NCBI RefSeq assembly: GCF_019090165.1
Contig: NZ_JAHRIB010000095.1
Span: 25,083-89,082 of the forward strand
Direction: 5' to 3'
Source of the DNA: Streptomyces sp. BV286
GTDB lineage: Bacteria > Actinomycetota > Actinomycetes > Streptomycetales > Streptomycetaceae
DNA: 64,000 nt
A model generated the notes under the pieces. That model was not told where the DNA came from. It saw nothing but the letters and a program-made list of their open reading frames with translations, and made no database searches. A program made the position numbers and the translations under genes. Below, piece after piece: positions 35,442 to 44,900 of the stretch; position 1 is the stretch's first letter; every line of letters begins with the position of its first letter.

Positions 35442-36524
35442 GTGACAGAAGCGATCCTCCTGGTCGGCGGCAAGGGCACACGGCTGCGCCCCCTCACGGT
35501 GCACACGCCGAAGCCGATGGTTCCGGCGGCCGGGGTACCGTTCCTCACGCACCAGCTGGCACGGGCGAGAGCGGCGGGGGTCGAGCACATAGTGCTCGCC
35601 ACGTCCTACCTGGCCGAGGTCTTCGAGCCCTACTTCGGCGACGGTTCGTCGCTGGGGCTCCACATCGAGTACGTCACCGAGGACGAACCCCTCGGCACCG
35701 GCGGCGCCATCCGGAACGTGGCCTCCCGCCTGAGATCCGCCCCCGACGATCCGGTCCTGATCTTCAACGGGGACATCCTGACCGGCCTGGACATCCCGGC
35801 CCTGGTCGACACCCACCGGTCGTCGGGCGCGGACGTGTCGCTGCACCTGACGCGGGTGGCGGACCCGAGGGCCTACGGCCTGGTCCCGACCGACGCCTCG
35901 GGCCGCGTACAGGCGTTCCTCGAGAAACCCCAGACCCCCGAGGAGATCGTCACCGACCAGATCAACGCGGGCGCGTACGTCTTCCGCCGCTCGGTCATCG
36001 ACGCGATCCCCGCCGGCCGTCCGGTGTCGGTCGAACGGGAGACGTTCCCGGACCTCCTGGCCTCCGGGGCCCACCTCCAGGGCATGGTCGACTCCACGTA
36101 CTGGCTGGACCTGGGCACTCCGCAGGCCTTCGTGCGCGGCTCCGCCGACCTGGTCCTGGGCAGGGCCCCGTCCCCGGCGGTCCCGGGGCGCTGCGGCGAC
36201 CGCCTGGTCCTGCCGACGGCCACGGTCGCCCCGGACGCCAAACTGACCGGCGGCACGGTCATCGGCAGCGGCGCGACCGTGGGCGAGGGGGCGCGCATCT
36301 CCGGCAGCACGATCCTGGCGGACGCCGTCGTCGAACCGGGCGCGGTCGTCACGGACTCCCTGATCGGCGTGGGAGCCCGTGTGGGCGCCCGCTCGATCCT
36401 CACCGGCGTGGTCGTCGGCGACGGCGCGTCGGTGGGCCCGGACAACGAACTCCGCGAGGGCGTACGCGTCTGGTGCGACGCCCGCATCCCGCAGGCGGCA
36501 CTGCGCTTCTCGTCTGACCAGTAG
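35442..36524 (+). CDS. NDP-sugar pyrophosphorylase, likely mannose-1-phosphate guanylyltransferase
   Basis: The 360-residue enzyme condenses a sugar-1-phosphate with an NTP. The N-terminal nucleotidyltransferase domain has the signature LVGGKGTRLRPLT, KPMVPAAG, the metal site IFNGDILTGLD, and EKPQTPEE. The C-terminal third is a left-handed beta-helix of hexapeptide repeats (VIGSGATVGEGARISGSTIL). It is the positional counterpart of mycobacterial Rv3264c (ManB guanylyltransferase) near fbiA/fbiB and whiB2, which favours GDP-mannose synthesis. Together with manA and manB in this window it would complete that route. The GTG at 35442 begins exactly at the domain. Confidence 0.88.
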   Translation: MTEAILLVGGKGTRLRPLTVHTPKPMVPAAGVPFLTHQLARARAAGVEHIVLATSYLAEVFEPYFGDGSSLGLHIEYVTEDEPLGTGGAIRNVASRLRSAPDDPVLIFNGDILTGLDIPALVDTHRSSGADVSLHLTRVADPRAYGLVPTDASGRVQAFLEKPQTPEEIVTDQINAGAYVFRRSVIDAIPAGRPVSVERETFPDLLASGAHLQGMVDSTYWLDLGTPQAFVRGSADLVLGRAPSPAVPGRCGDRLVLPTATVAPDAKLTGGTVIGSGATVGEGARISGSTILADAVVEPGAVVTDSLIGVGARVGARSILTGVVVGDGASVGPDNELREGVRVWCDARIPQAALRFSSDQ

Positions 36525-36659
36525 CGCCGCTTCTTGTCGGACCAGTCCGCCGGTGAGCGCCAGTAAGTACTGGTAGGGATCGGCACGAACGATCAGCAAC
36601 CAAGGATCAGCAACAAGGGGGGACCCCGGTACCGCCGGGGGCCGAGGAGGGGGGCCCGG

Positions 36660-36683
36660 GCCTGCGCGCCACACGGCGCAGGC
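36660..36683. terminator. Hairpin between convergent genes
   Basis: GCCTGCGC (36660-36667) pairs with GCGCAGGC (36676-36683), between the pyrophosphorylase and AlkA-like genes, which converge. Confidence 0.65.
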
Positions 36684-36712
36684 TCACACCTCCGGCGCGG
36701 GGGAGCCCGCAG

Positions 36713-37735
36713 TCACAGCCGTCCGATGTCCCCACGAGGCATCTTCGGATGCCGCCGGGGCGGCGTCCGCCCGCTCAGCAGAATGAGCCGGGCGGCCCGA
36801 TGCCGCTGGCCCGCGTACGGCTCCAGCAGCGAGAGCATCACGGCGTCGTCCGCGTCCCGGTCGCCGGCGAGGGCGTATCCGACGATCCCGGGAAGGTGCA
36901 GGTCCCCGACCGTCACCGCGTCCGGCGCCCCATGGCTGCGCTGCACGGTCTCCGCCGAGGTCCACGGCCCGATCCCGGACACCAGCTCCAGTCGCTCGCG
37001 GGCCGCCTCCGCGTCGAGCGCCACGGCCTCCTCCATCCGCCGGGCCACCCGTACGGCCCGCAGGATCGTCGACGCCCGTTTGTTGTCGACCCCGGCCCGA
37101 TGCCACTCCCACGAGGGAATCAGCGACCAGACCCGGGGCTCCGGCATGACGAACATGCGCCCGTCGACGGGCCCGGGCGCGGGCGTCCCGTACTTGCGCA
37201 CGAGCGAGCGCCAGGCCCGGTAGGCCTCGTCGGTCGTGACCTTCTGCTCCAGGATCGACGGAATCAGCGACTCCAGCACCAGGCCGGTACGTGTCAGCCG
37301 CAGCCCGGGCCGCCGGTGCCGGGTCGTCGCGACCAGCCGGTGCCGGGGTTCGAAGGCCCCGGGGTCGTCCGCCTCACCGAGCATCAGGGGGAGTTGGTCG
37401 AGCAGCCACCGCGCCCCGGGCCCCCACGCCTCCCCCTCGACGACACCTCCGCGTACGCACACCCGCAGGGTCCCGGGCCCGACGGGCGTGAGGCTGGCCC
37501 GCCACACGGCCCCGTCCGGGGTCCTGCGGAAGGCCGGGTCCGCGGGGCCACGCCGCAGCGGCCCGAGCACCAGGCCCAGGTCGAGCGGCCAGGGCGGCGC
37601 CCAGCTCCGTCTCCGCCCGGCGGCGGCCTCCGTCGGCATCTGCGTCCGGGCCCGCGCCTGGGTCTGCCCGGGCACGACGACATGCCCGCCGCGCACGGTC
37701 GTACGCGTGGGTCGCTGTTCGAAGCGTCCGGCCAC
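36713..37735 (-). CDS. AlkA-like DNA-3-methyladenine glycosylase (HhH-GPD)
   Basis: The 340-residue base-excision repair enzyme removes alkylated bases from DNA. The N-terminal half holds a TATA-box-like fold. The C-terminal half has the helix-hairpin-helix LELVSGIGPWTSAETVQ followed by the Gly/Pro loop and the catalytic aspartate in AVTVGDLHLPG. LESLIPSILEQKVTTDEAYRAW marks the start of the glycosylase domain. The GTG at 37735 begins after a short basic N terminus. It is monocistronic and convergent with the pyrophosphorylase gene. Confidence 0.88.
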   Translation of the reverse strand: MAGRFEQRPTRTTVRGGHVVVPGQTQARARTQMPTEAAAGRRRSWAPPWPLDLGLVLGPLRRGPADPAFRRTPDGAVWRASLTPVGPGTLRVCVRGGVVEGEAWGPGARWLLDQLPLMLGEADDPGAFEPRHRLVATTRHRRPGLRLTRTGLVLESLIPSILEQKVTTDEAYRAWRSLVRKYGTPAPGPVDGRMFVMPEPRVWSLIPSWEWHRAGVDNKRASTILRAVRVARRMEEAVALDAEAARERLELVSGIGPWTSAETVQRSHGAPDAVTVGDLHLPGIVGYALAGDRDADDAVMLSLLEPYAGQRHRAARLILLSGRTPPRRHPKMPRGDIGRL

Positions 37736-37827
37736 GGAGAGGGTCCTGGGAGTGTTCGGGAAGGGAGGCCCGGGGAGCGGGCTGAGGGGAGGGATCGGGG
37801 CGGTGCCCTACGAGAGTAGGGCCGACG

Positions 37828-39183
37828 TCAGCGGACCTCGATGAAAACCCCGGCATCCCGCTCGGGCCGGGCCTTCGGTTCCCCGGCCGCGTGTCCCACG
37901 GCGACGGCTCCCATGGGATCCCAGCTCTCCGGCAGTCCGAGCACGTCCCGCACGACGTCCCGGCAGAACATCGTCGACGACACCCACGCGGACCCGAGCC
38001 GCTCCCCGGCGAGCGCGACCAGGAAGTTCTGCACACCGGCGCCCGTGGCGACCACGAACATCTCCCGCTCGGCCCCGTCACGCCGGGCGTCCCCGTACGT
38101 GTGCGACCCGTCCATGACGAGACACGGGACGACGAGGTACGGCGCCCTGCGCAGCACGTCCCCGCGTCGCACCCGCTTGGCGATGGACTCCGCGCTCTTG
38201 CCGTCCCGCTCCAGGTCGGTGATCCAGGCGTCCCGCATGGCGTCGAGGAGCCGCGTGCGCGACGCGGCCGACTCCAGGAGGACGAATCTCCACGGCGTCG
38301 TGTGGTGCGGGGCCGGCGCGGTCACGGCCGCGGCCACCGCGCGCCGCACGGCGCCCGGGTCCACCGGCTCGTCGGTGAAGTCCCGGACGGTACGCCGCTG
38401 GGTGACGGCCTCCCGTACGGCCTCGGAGGTCCCGAGCCGGAACATGTCGTCGCGGGCGCCCCGGACCATCCCGCGGGTCCCCTCGTCGGCGTCGTCCGTG
38501 CCCACCAGGTGGGGCAGTCCGCGGACGACGGCGACGGGCAGCCCGGCGGCCTTGCCCTTGACCAGGTCACCCGCGGCGGCGAGCTCGTCGGCGGTCGCGA
38601 CGACGGTCGCGCCGAGCGGGTTGCCGTGCGCGTCCGTGCCGCCCCGCAGATCGTCGAGCACGCGCACACCGGCGGCCCCGATGGCGACATCGGTGAGCCC
38701 GGTCCGCCACGGCCGCCCGAACGTGTCCGTGACCACGACGCCGACCTCCACGCCGAGCGCGTCCCGCAGGCCGTCCCGGATCGCCCGCGCCGAGGCGTCC
38801 GGGTCCTCGGGGAGCAGCAGCACCGTCCCGGCGGGCGTGTTGGAGGCGTCGACCCCGGCCGCGGCCATCACGAGCCCCTGCCGGTTCTCCACGATCCGCA
38901 GCGGCCCGCGCCGGGCCACGACCCGTACGGTCTCGGCGTCGATGGCGGCCTCGCGGTCCTCCGCCTCGACGACGCGCCCCTCGGCCTTCGAGACGATCTT
39001 CGAGGTGACCAGCAGCACGTCACCGTCCACCAGCCCGGGCCCGGCACCGGCGATCAGCTTCGCGAGGTCGTCGCCCGGGCGCACCTCGGGCAGCCCGGCC
39101 AGCGCCCAGACCCGGAAACCGGGAGTGTCCGGCGCGAACCCGCCGCCCGGCATCCCCGTGCTCCGGGACGTCTCGTCGCTCAA
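37828..39183 (-). CDS. fbiB: Bifunctional F420 synthase FbiB
   Basis: FbiB adds the gamma-linked glutamate tail to F420-0 and, through its C-terminal FMN-binding nitroreductase-like domain, reduces dehydro-F420-0. In 451 residues the ligase domain (to about 245, with [29 protein letters not shown]) is followed by the nitroreductase domain ([32 protein letters not shown]). The TTG at 39183 overlaps the fbiA TGA (TTGA) and has GGAGGTG eight bases upstream, which settles the start. The fbiA-fbiB order is the actinobacterial norm. Confidence 0.95.
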   Translation of the reverse strand: MSDETSRSTGMPGGGFAPDTPGFRVWALAGLPEVRPGDDLAKLIAGAGPGLVDGDVLLVTSKIVSKAEGRVVEAEDREAAIDAETVRVVARRGPLRIVENRQGLVMAAAGVDASNTPAGTVLLLPEDPDASARAIRDGLRDALGVEVGVVVTDTFGRPWRTGLTDVAIGAAGVRVLDDLRGGTDAHGNPLGATVVATADELAAAGDLVKGKAAGLPVAVVRGLPHLVGTDDADEGTRGMVRGARDDMFRLGTSEAVREAVTQRRTVRDFTDEPVDPGAVRRAVAAAVTAPAPHHTTPWRFVLLESAASRTRLLDAMRDAWITDLERDGKSAESIAKRVRRGDVLRRAPYLVVPCLVMDGSHTYGDARRDGAEREMFVVATGAGVQNFLVALAGERLGSAWVSSTMFCRDVVRDVLGLPESWDPMGAVAVGHAAGEPKARPERDAGVFIEVR

Positions 39184-40139
39184 GCGCCCCGCACCTCCTC
39201 CGCCAGCGTCAGAGCCTCACGGGCCATCGCGGCCGTCGCGTCGAGGTCGGTCATCATCAGCGGTACGGCACGGCACCGGATGCCGGCGTCCGTGACGCGC
39301 TCCACCACCCCGGCGTCCACCGTGTCGACCAGCCATCCGTCGAGGAGCCCCGAGCCGTAGTGCTCGGCGACCGCCGCCGCGGTGGACTCGACACCGACGG
39401 CCGCCAGGACCTTGTCGGCCATGCCGCGCACGGGCGCGTCCCCGACGATGGGGGAGAGGCCGACCACCGGCACCCCGGCCTCGGCGATCGCCTCCCGGAT
39501 GCCCGGCACGGCGAGGATCGTGCCGATGGACACCACGGGGTTGGACGGCGGGAAGAGGATCACGTCGGAGGAGGCGATGGCCTCCAGCACCCCGGGCGCC
39601 GGCTTGGCCTGCTCGGCCCCCACGGGCACCACGGCGTGCGCGTCCACGGAGGCCCGCAGCCGCACCCAGTACTCCTGGAAGTGGACGGCCTTGCGCTCGC
39701 CGTCCACCTCGACGGCCACATGCGTCTCGACCCGGTCGTCGGACATGGGGATCAGCCGGACACCCGGCTTCCACCGGTCGCACAGCGCCTCCGTGACGGC
39801 GCTGAGCGGATATCCGGCGCTCAGCATCTGCGTCCGCACGATGTGCGTCGCGAAGTCCCGGTCGCCCAGACCGAACCAGGAGGGCCCCGCGCCGTACGCG
39901 GTCAGCTCCTCCTTGAGGTGGAACGTCTCGTCGGCCCGCCCCCAGCCCTGCTCCTCGTTGATACCGCCGCCGAGCGTGTACATCACCGTGTCGAGATCGG
40001 GGCAGACCTTCAGCCCGAAGAGGTGGATGTCGTCCCCGGTGTTGCCGATGACGGTGATGTCCGCGTCCGGCGCGGCCTGCTGGAGACCACGCAGGAACCG
40101 GGCACCGCCGATGCCGCCTGCCAGAACCACAATGCGCAT
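39180..40139 (-). CDS. fbiA: 2-phospho-L-lactate transferase FbiA (CofD)
   Basis: The 319-residue enzyme joins a phospho-lactyl or phosphoenolpyruvyl group to the deazaflavin Fo, making (dehydro)F420-0. The sequence has the CofD signature [36 protein letters not shown] and the conserved [15 protein letters not shown] loop. The ATG at 40139 begins the Rossmann-like strand directly. It heads an fbiA-fbiB operon convergent with nothing close; cysteine dioxygenase lies 42 bp upstream on the same strand and may be co-transcribed. Confidence 0.96.
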   Translation of the reverse strand: MRIVVLAGGIGGARFLRGLQQAAPDADITVIGNTGDDIHLFGLKVCPDLDTVMYTLGGGINEEQGWGRADETFHLKEELTAYGAGPSWFGLGDRDFATHIVRTQMLSAGYPLSAVTEALCDRWKPGVRLIPMSDDRVETHVAVEVDGERKAVHFQEYWVRLRASVDAHAVVPVGAEQAKPAPGVLEAIASSDVILFPPSNPVVSIGTILAVPGIREAIAEAGVPVVGLSPIVGDAPVRGMADKVLAAVGVESTAAAVAEHYGSGLLDGWLVDTVDAGVVERVTDAGIRCRAVPLMMTDLDATAAMAREALTLAEEVRGA

Positions 40140-40181
40140 GGCACGCAGTCTTGCAGGCGGCCACGGCCGCGCGTCGGCCGG

Positions 40182-40736
40182 TTACGAGACGTCGGCCCCC
40201 GAGCACCGCGCGTGGGGCGTCTCCTCGGCCGGCCGGGTCCCGGCCAGGCTCTCGGCCTGGGGCTGGGAGCCGGTCCGGGGAAGCATCGGCATCTCCGTCA
40301 GTCCCGGGTGGTACACGTGCAGGCTTATGGCCGGTTCGAGGGAGTCGTTGACGACCTCGTGCACGTAGCCGGGCGCGAACACCCGCTGAGCGCCCGCGCC
40401 GAGCGCGCGCGTGCCCCGCTCGGTGCGCTCGGTCAGGGCGCCCTCCAGGACGGTGAGTACGCCGGAGGAGCGGCCGTGGTCGTGCAGTCCGCTGCCCTGT
40501 CCGGGGACCCAGGACAGCAGCCACACCTCGTAACCGGGTCCGGTGCTCAGCCGGTGGTACCAGCGGGAGGCGGCGTCGTACCGGACGAGGTGCTCCCACT
40601 GGGAGCGATCGGCGGCGATGGAGCGGGCGAGGCCGACGAACTCGGCCACGGTGGACGGGTGCTCGCGCGGCGGCTGGAGGAGATGGGGTACTTCGAGGAT
40701 GTCGCCGGCGATCTGGAGGTCGCTGTCGCTGTTCAT
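40182..40736 (-). CDS. Cysteine dioxygenase
   Basis: This 184-residue cupin enzyme oxidises L-cysteine to cysteine sulfinate using Fe(II) and O2, the first step of cysteine breakdown. Iron ligands are H85 and H87 in LHDHGRSSG and H126 in GYVHEVVND. Length and cupin motifs match bacterial type-I enzymes; the C-terminal 30 residues are a low-complexity tail. The ATG at 40736 follows GAGGAAA. A Cys-rich leader reading frame and alternative hairpins (40793-40984) lie upstream and suggest cysteine-responsive attenuation. fbiA starts 42 bp downstream. Confidence 0.92.
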   Translation of the reverse strand: MNSDSDLQIAGDILEVPHLLQPPREHPSTVAEFVGLARSIAADRSQWEHLVRYDAASRWYHRLSTGPGYEVWLLSWVPGQGSGLHDHGRSSGVLTVLEGALTERTERGTRALGAGAQRVFAPGYVHEVVNDSLEPAISLHVYHPGLTEMPMLPRTGSQPQAESLAGTRPAEETPHARCSGADVS

Positions 40737-40792
40737 GGGGTGCGGTGGTTTCCTCGGCGGAAGAGAGTGCTGGAGGTCTGGGGTGTCACGTA

Positions 40793-40870
40793 CCGGCCGC
40801 CCGGATCGCGGGCGTGAGGTGTGCCCAGGTACGGGCGGGGGACCAGCGGCCGGATCTCAGTGGACCCGGC
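40793..40870 (-). promoter_or_regulatory. Alternative hairpins of a putative cysteine attenuator
   Basis: In minus-strand order, segment 1 GCCGGGTC (40870-40863) can pair with GATCCGGC in segment 2 (40856-40846). Segment 2 also contains CCGGCCGC, which is perfectly complementary to segment 3 GCGGCCGG (40800-40793). Pairings 1:2 and 2:3 exclude each other, the layout of a transcription or translation attenuator. The site lies between the Cys-rich leader ORF and cysteine dioxygenase. There is no U-tract, so termination may be Rho-dependent or the switch translational. Confidence 0.55.
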
Positions 40871-40891
40871 GGCAGCGGGAGCGCGGTCGGC

Positions 40892-40984
40892 TCAACAGCT
40901 GCGACAGCAACAGCTACAGCGAGCGTGGGCAGCACCGGGGGACCCGGCGGTGCGGGTCGAGGTGAGTGCCAAGTTCGCGAGCAT
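40892..40984 (-). CDS. Putative cysteine-rich leader peptide (30 aa)
   Basis: ATG at 40984 opens a 30-codon frame (MLANLALTST...) that ends CSCCCRSC followed by TGA at 40892. Five of the last eight residues are cysteine, four of them TGT codons. It sits 155 bp upstream of cysteine dioxygenase on the same strand. No Shine-Dalgarno precedes it. A TTGACA hexamer (41020-41015), 17-bp spacer and TGTCCT (40997-40992) would place transcription start at or within a base of the ATG, so it may be translated leaderless. Its job would be to let ribosomes sense Cys-tRNA supply. This is inferred from sequence alone. Confidence 0.65.
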   Translation of the reverse strand: MLANLALTSTRTAGSPGAAHARCSCCCRSC

Positions 40985-41483
40985 GCCCACTAGGACATCG
41001 GCTCACACCCGCACTGTCAACTTCACGTCCGATATGTGGGCGATGTTTCACCTCATCCGGGCCTCCTCGAAGGTGAAAGGTTTGTGCAGGAGGTTGCCGG
41101 GACACATGGCGCACAACCGGGCGCACGAACCGTGGAGCGACCCCGAGATCCCTGTGCGATCCCAGTGATCCATATGTGATCCGGTTCGCTTCGTCGGCCG
41201 TGCCGGAACGAGATCGAACTCCTGGGCGTCCTCTTCTGTGCAGGTCCTGTTCCGTACAGGCCCTGCCGGAGGGGGAGCCTCACCGGGTCTCTTTCGCCTG
41301 TCAGGGTTTATGCCGATTTGAACACTTTCCGCAAAGCCTTGGTTCCGCAGAGTGAATAAGGGGCCCAATAGCAGATCTCGGCTTGACTGGCCTGGATCGG
41401 CACACTTGTAATTTCACTCGTGTCGTTCAGCCGAAATCGGTAGCGGCAGCATCACGGGGACGCGAGACGGACGAGGGGCGCAC
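40985..41483. promoter_or_regulatory. Divergent regulatory region between cysteine dioxygenase leader and whiB
   Basis: This 499-bp gene-free stretch carries, on the minus strand, TTGACA (41015-41020) with a 17-bp spacer to TGTCCT (40992-40997), driving the leader. On the plus strand, TTGACT (41383-41388) with an 18-bp spacer to TGTAAT (41407-41412) lies about 70 bp before the whiB ATG and looks like a vegetative-type whiB promoter. The segment 41170-41380 is comparatively AT-rich and may hold further whiB control sites; I see no clear palindrome there. Confidence 0.6.
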
Positions 41484-41747
41484 ATGACCGAGCTGTTTCA
41501 GGAACTGCTGGTCGACGAGGCCGAAGAGGAGCTCGGCTGGCAGGAGCGGGCGCTCTGCGCGCAGACCGACCCCGAATCCTTCTTCCCCGAGAAGGGCGGC
41601 TCCACCCGCGAGGCGAAGAAGGTCTGCCTCGCTTGTGAGGTCCGCTCCGAGTGCCTCGAATACGCACTCGCCAACGACGAGCGCTTCGGCATCTGGGGCG
41701 GCCTGTCCGAGCGCGAGCGGCGCCGCCTGAAGAAGGCCGCCGTCTGA
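41484..41747 (+). CDS. whiB: Sporulation regulator WhiB
   Basis: The 87-residue WhiB-like protein binds a [4Fe-4S] cluster through C25, C48, C51 and C57 (RALCAQTDP, KKVCLACEVRSEC). It has the G(I/V)WGG turn (FGIWGG) followed by the basic SERERRRLKKAA DNA-contacting tail. In Streptomyces, WhiB together with WhiA triggers septation in aerial hyphae. Sequence and length match the classical WhiB rather than other Wbl paralogues. The neighbourhood (fbiA, cysteine dioxygenase, manB, manA) is the known whiB / whiB2 setting. The ATG is preceded by GAGGGG. A TTGACT-18-TGTAAT promoter lies upstream. Confidence 0.95.
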   Translation: MTELFQELLVDEAEEELGWQERALCAQTDPESFFPEKGGSTREAKKVCLACEVRSECLEYALANDERFGIWGGLSERERRRLKKAAV

Positions 41748-41973
41748 CCGGTGCCCGGTCGCGACCCGATCGCGTTCCGGCCGCACTCCGACCGGACGGT
41801 GCACACCCCTACGTACTGATACGTAACGAACGGCCTGTCGCATGTGGGTTGTCCACAGGCGGCGGGCCGCGCTGTTGTCCAGCCGTTAGTGTGGGCCTCC
41901 GTCCGAGACGCCACGCTGTCCCCCGAGGACACAGGCGTCCACCGCAGTCCAGCGAACCGGGGCCTGTACCTCG

Positions 41974-44900
41974 ATGTCCGTGCACAGCCATTCGGCAGGT
42001 CGGTACGACCCTGCCACCGCAGCGTTCGACCCGGCCGGCCAGGCGGTGTTCGACCCCACGCGCCCGCCCGAGTACCCGAGGCACGTGGTCACCGCCGTGC
42101 TCGTCTCGCACGACGGCGCCCGCTGGCTGCCCGAGGCCCTCGCCGGGCTGCTCGGCCAGGACCGGCCCGTGCAGAACGCCGTGGCGGCCGACACCGGCAG
42201 CGCCGACGACTCCGCCCGGCTGGTCACCGAGGCCCTCGGCGCCGACCGGGTGCTGCACCTCGCCCGGCGCACGGGCTTCGGCCAGGCCGTCGAGGAGGCC
42301 ACCCGCAGCGCGGGCGTGCTGACCCCGGACGACCTTCCGTACCTGAAGCGCCCCAGCGGCTGGGACCCGGTCACCCGCACCTGGCGCGACGACGCCTACG
42401 ACATGCCGGAGCTGCCGCACGGCGAGCCCGAGCAGTGGCTGTGGCTCCTGCACGACGACTGCGCCCCGGAGCCCGACGCCCTCGCGCAACTGCTGCGCGT
42501 CGTGGAGAACGAGCGGGAGCTCGGCAAGGACGTCGCCGTCGTCGGCCCCAAGCTCCGCGGCTGGTACGACCGCCGGCAGCTCCTCGAAGTCGGTGTCACC
42601 ATCGCCCACAGCGGCCGCCGCTGGACGGGCCTCGACCGGCGCGAGCAGGACCAGGGCCAGCACGACCACGTACAGCCCGTACTGGCCGTGTCCACCGCGG
42701 GCATGCTGATCCGCCGCGACGTCTACGAGGAGCTCGGCGGCTTCGACCGGCGGCTGCCCCTCATGCGCGACGACATCGACCTGTGCTGGCGCGCCCAGTC
42801 CGCGGGCCACCGTGTCCTGGTCGCCCCCGAGGCGGTCGTCCGGCACGCCGAGGCGTCCTCCCGCGAGCGCCGCACCGTCGACTGCGTGGGCCGCACCTCC
42901 GCCTCCCCGCACAAGGTCGACAAGGCGGGCGCCACCTACACCCTCCTCGTCAACACCCGCAGCGCGGCGCTCCCCTGGGTCCTCGTGCGGCTCGTCCTCG
43001 GCACGCTGCTGCGGACGGTCGCGTACCTCGTCGGGAAGGTCCCCGGACAGGCGGTCGACGAGATCCGCGGCCTCCTGGGCACCCTGCTGCGCCCCGAGCG
43101 CATCATCGCGGGCCGGCGCGGCCGGGGCAGACCCCAGGTCGACAAGGGCGAGCTGCGCCCGCTGTTCCCGCCCCCCGGAGCCACGGTCCGGGCCACCGTC
43201 GAGCAGGCCGCGGGCAGCCTCATGGGCCGCTCCGACGCCGAGCTGACCGCGGCCGGCCGGCACGGCGGCGCCGTCGAGTCCGGACCGGGCCACGACGACG
43301 CCGACTTCCTCCAGGTCGAGCAGTTCGCCCGCCTCAAGCGCATCGCCCGCAAGCCGGGCCCGATGGTCTTCGTGGTGCTCCTCCTCGTCTCCCTCGTCGC
43401 CTGCCGTGAACTCCTCGGCGGCGGCGCCCTCTCGGGCGGCGCGCTGCTGCCCGCCCCCGCGGACTCCTCCGAGCTGTGGGCGCGCTACCTGGACGGCTGG
43501 CACCCGGTCGGCGCCGGCGGTACGCAGTCGGCGCCGCCCTATCTCGCGCTGGTCGCGATGCTCGCGAGCCTGCTGTTCGGTTCCACCGGGCTCGCGGTCA
43601 CCGTCCTGCTGGTCGGCTCGGTGCCCCTCGCCGGCCTCGCCGCCTACTTCGCCTCCCGGCCGCTCGTCGAGTCCCGCCTGCTGCGCGCCTGGGCGTCCGT
43701 CGCGTACGCCTTCCTGCCCGCAGCCACCGGCGCGCTCGCGGCCGGCCGCATCGGCACCGCCGTACTGGCCGTCCTGCTGCCCCTCATCGCGCGCGCGGGC
43801 ATCGCCGCGAGCGGCCTCGCCTCGGAGACGGGCCGCGGCAGCTGGCGGGCCACCTGGGCGTACGCGCTGCTGCTGACCCTCGCCACCGCGTTCACGCCGA
43901 TCGTGTGGCCCATCGCGCTGGTGCTCGGGCTCGCCGTGCCCGCCGTGCTGCGCAGGGACATCGCTGCCTACGGGCTGCGTTTCCTGGCCCAGCTCGGCAC
44001 GCCGCTGCTGGTCCTCGCCCCCTGGTCGCTCTCCCTGCTCCCGTTCGGCTTCTTCCAGGAGGCCGGTATGGAGTACGGGTCGGGGGCGGCCTCCGCACTC
44101 GACCTGCTGGGCGCCAGCCCGGGCGGTCCCGGCACGGTCAGCGGGCTGATGCTCATCGGCATCGTGTGCGCCGCCGTGGCCGCGCTGATGCGCGCGGAGC
44201 GACAGCTGGGAATCTGGACGGCCTGGGCCGCGGCACTGGTGGCACTCGTCTTCGCGGCGCTCTCCAACAGCTCCACCTGGGCCGGCCCCGCGACCCTCGT
44301 CTACGGCCTCGCCTTCCTCGCCGCCGCCGCGCTCGGCGCCGACGGGGCCCGCTCGCGCGTGGCCGAGCAGAGCTTCGGCTGGCGCCAGCCGGTCGCCGTG
44401 CTCATCGCCTTCGCCGCGGCCGCCGGTCCCCTGCTCGTCGCCGCCGGATGGATGATCCGCGGTGCCGACGGGCCGCTGGAGCGGCGCGATCCCGTCCAGG
44501 TGCCCGCGTTCGTCGCCGAGGAGAGCGGCACCCGCGACCAGGCCCGCACGCTCGTCCTCGACAGCGACTCGGCGGCCAGGGTCGGTTACACGCTCGTCCG
44601 TGGCTCCGGCGCCCGCCTCGGCGACGCCGAACTGGCCGCGGCGGACGGCGAGAACAGACTGCTCGACAAGGTCGTCGCCAACCTGGTGGCGGGTTCCGGC
44701 GCCGACCAGGCCGACCAGCTCGGCGGCTTTGCCGTGCGGTACGTCCTCGTGCGCGACGGCGCGCCCCGGGAGGTCAGCCGCGTCCTGGACGCCACCCCCG
44801 GCCTGAGCAGGCTGAGCCAGCGGGACGGCATCGCCCTGTGGCGCGTCGACCGGCAGGTCGCGCGCGCGGCCGTCGTCCCGAAGTCCGGAGACCCGCAGCC

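Noticed and set aside
40914..41126. A 70-codon minus-strand frame upstream of cysteine dioxygenase as the leader
   Set aside because: It begins upstream of the likely promoter and has only two cysteines; the overlapping 30-codon frame fits promoter and Cys enrichment better.
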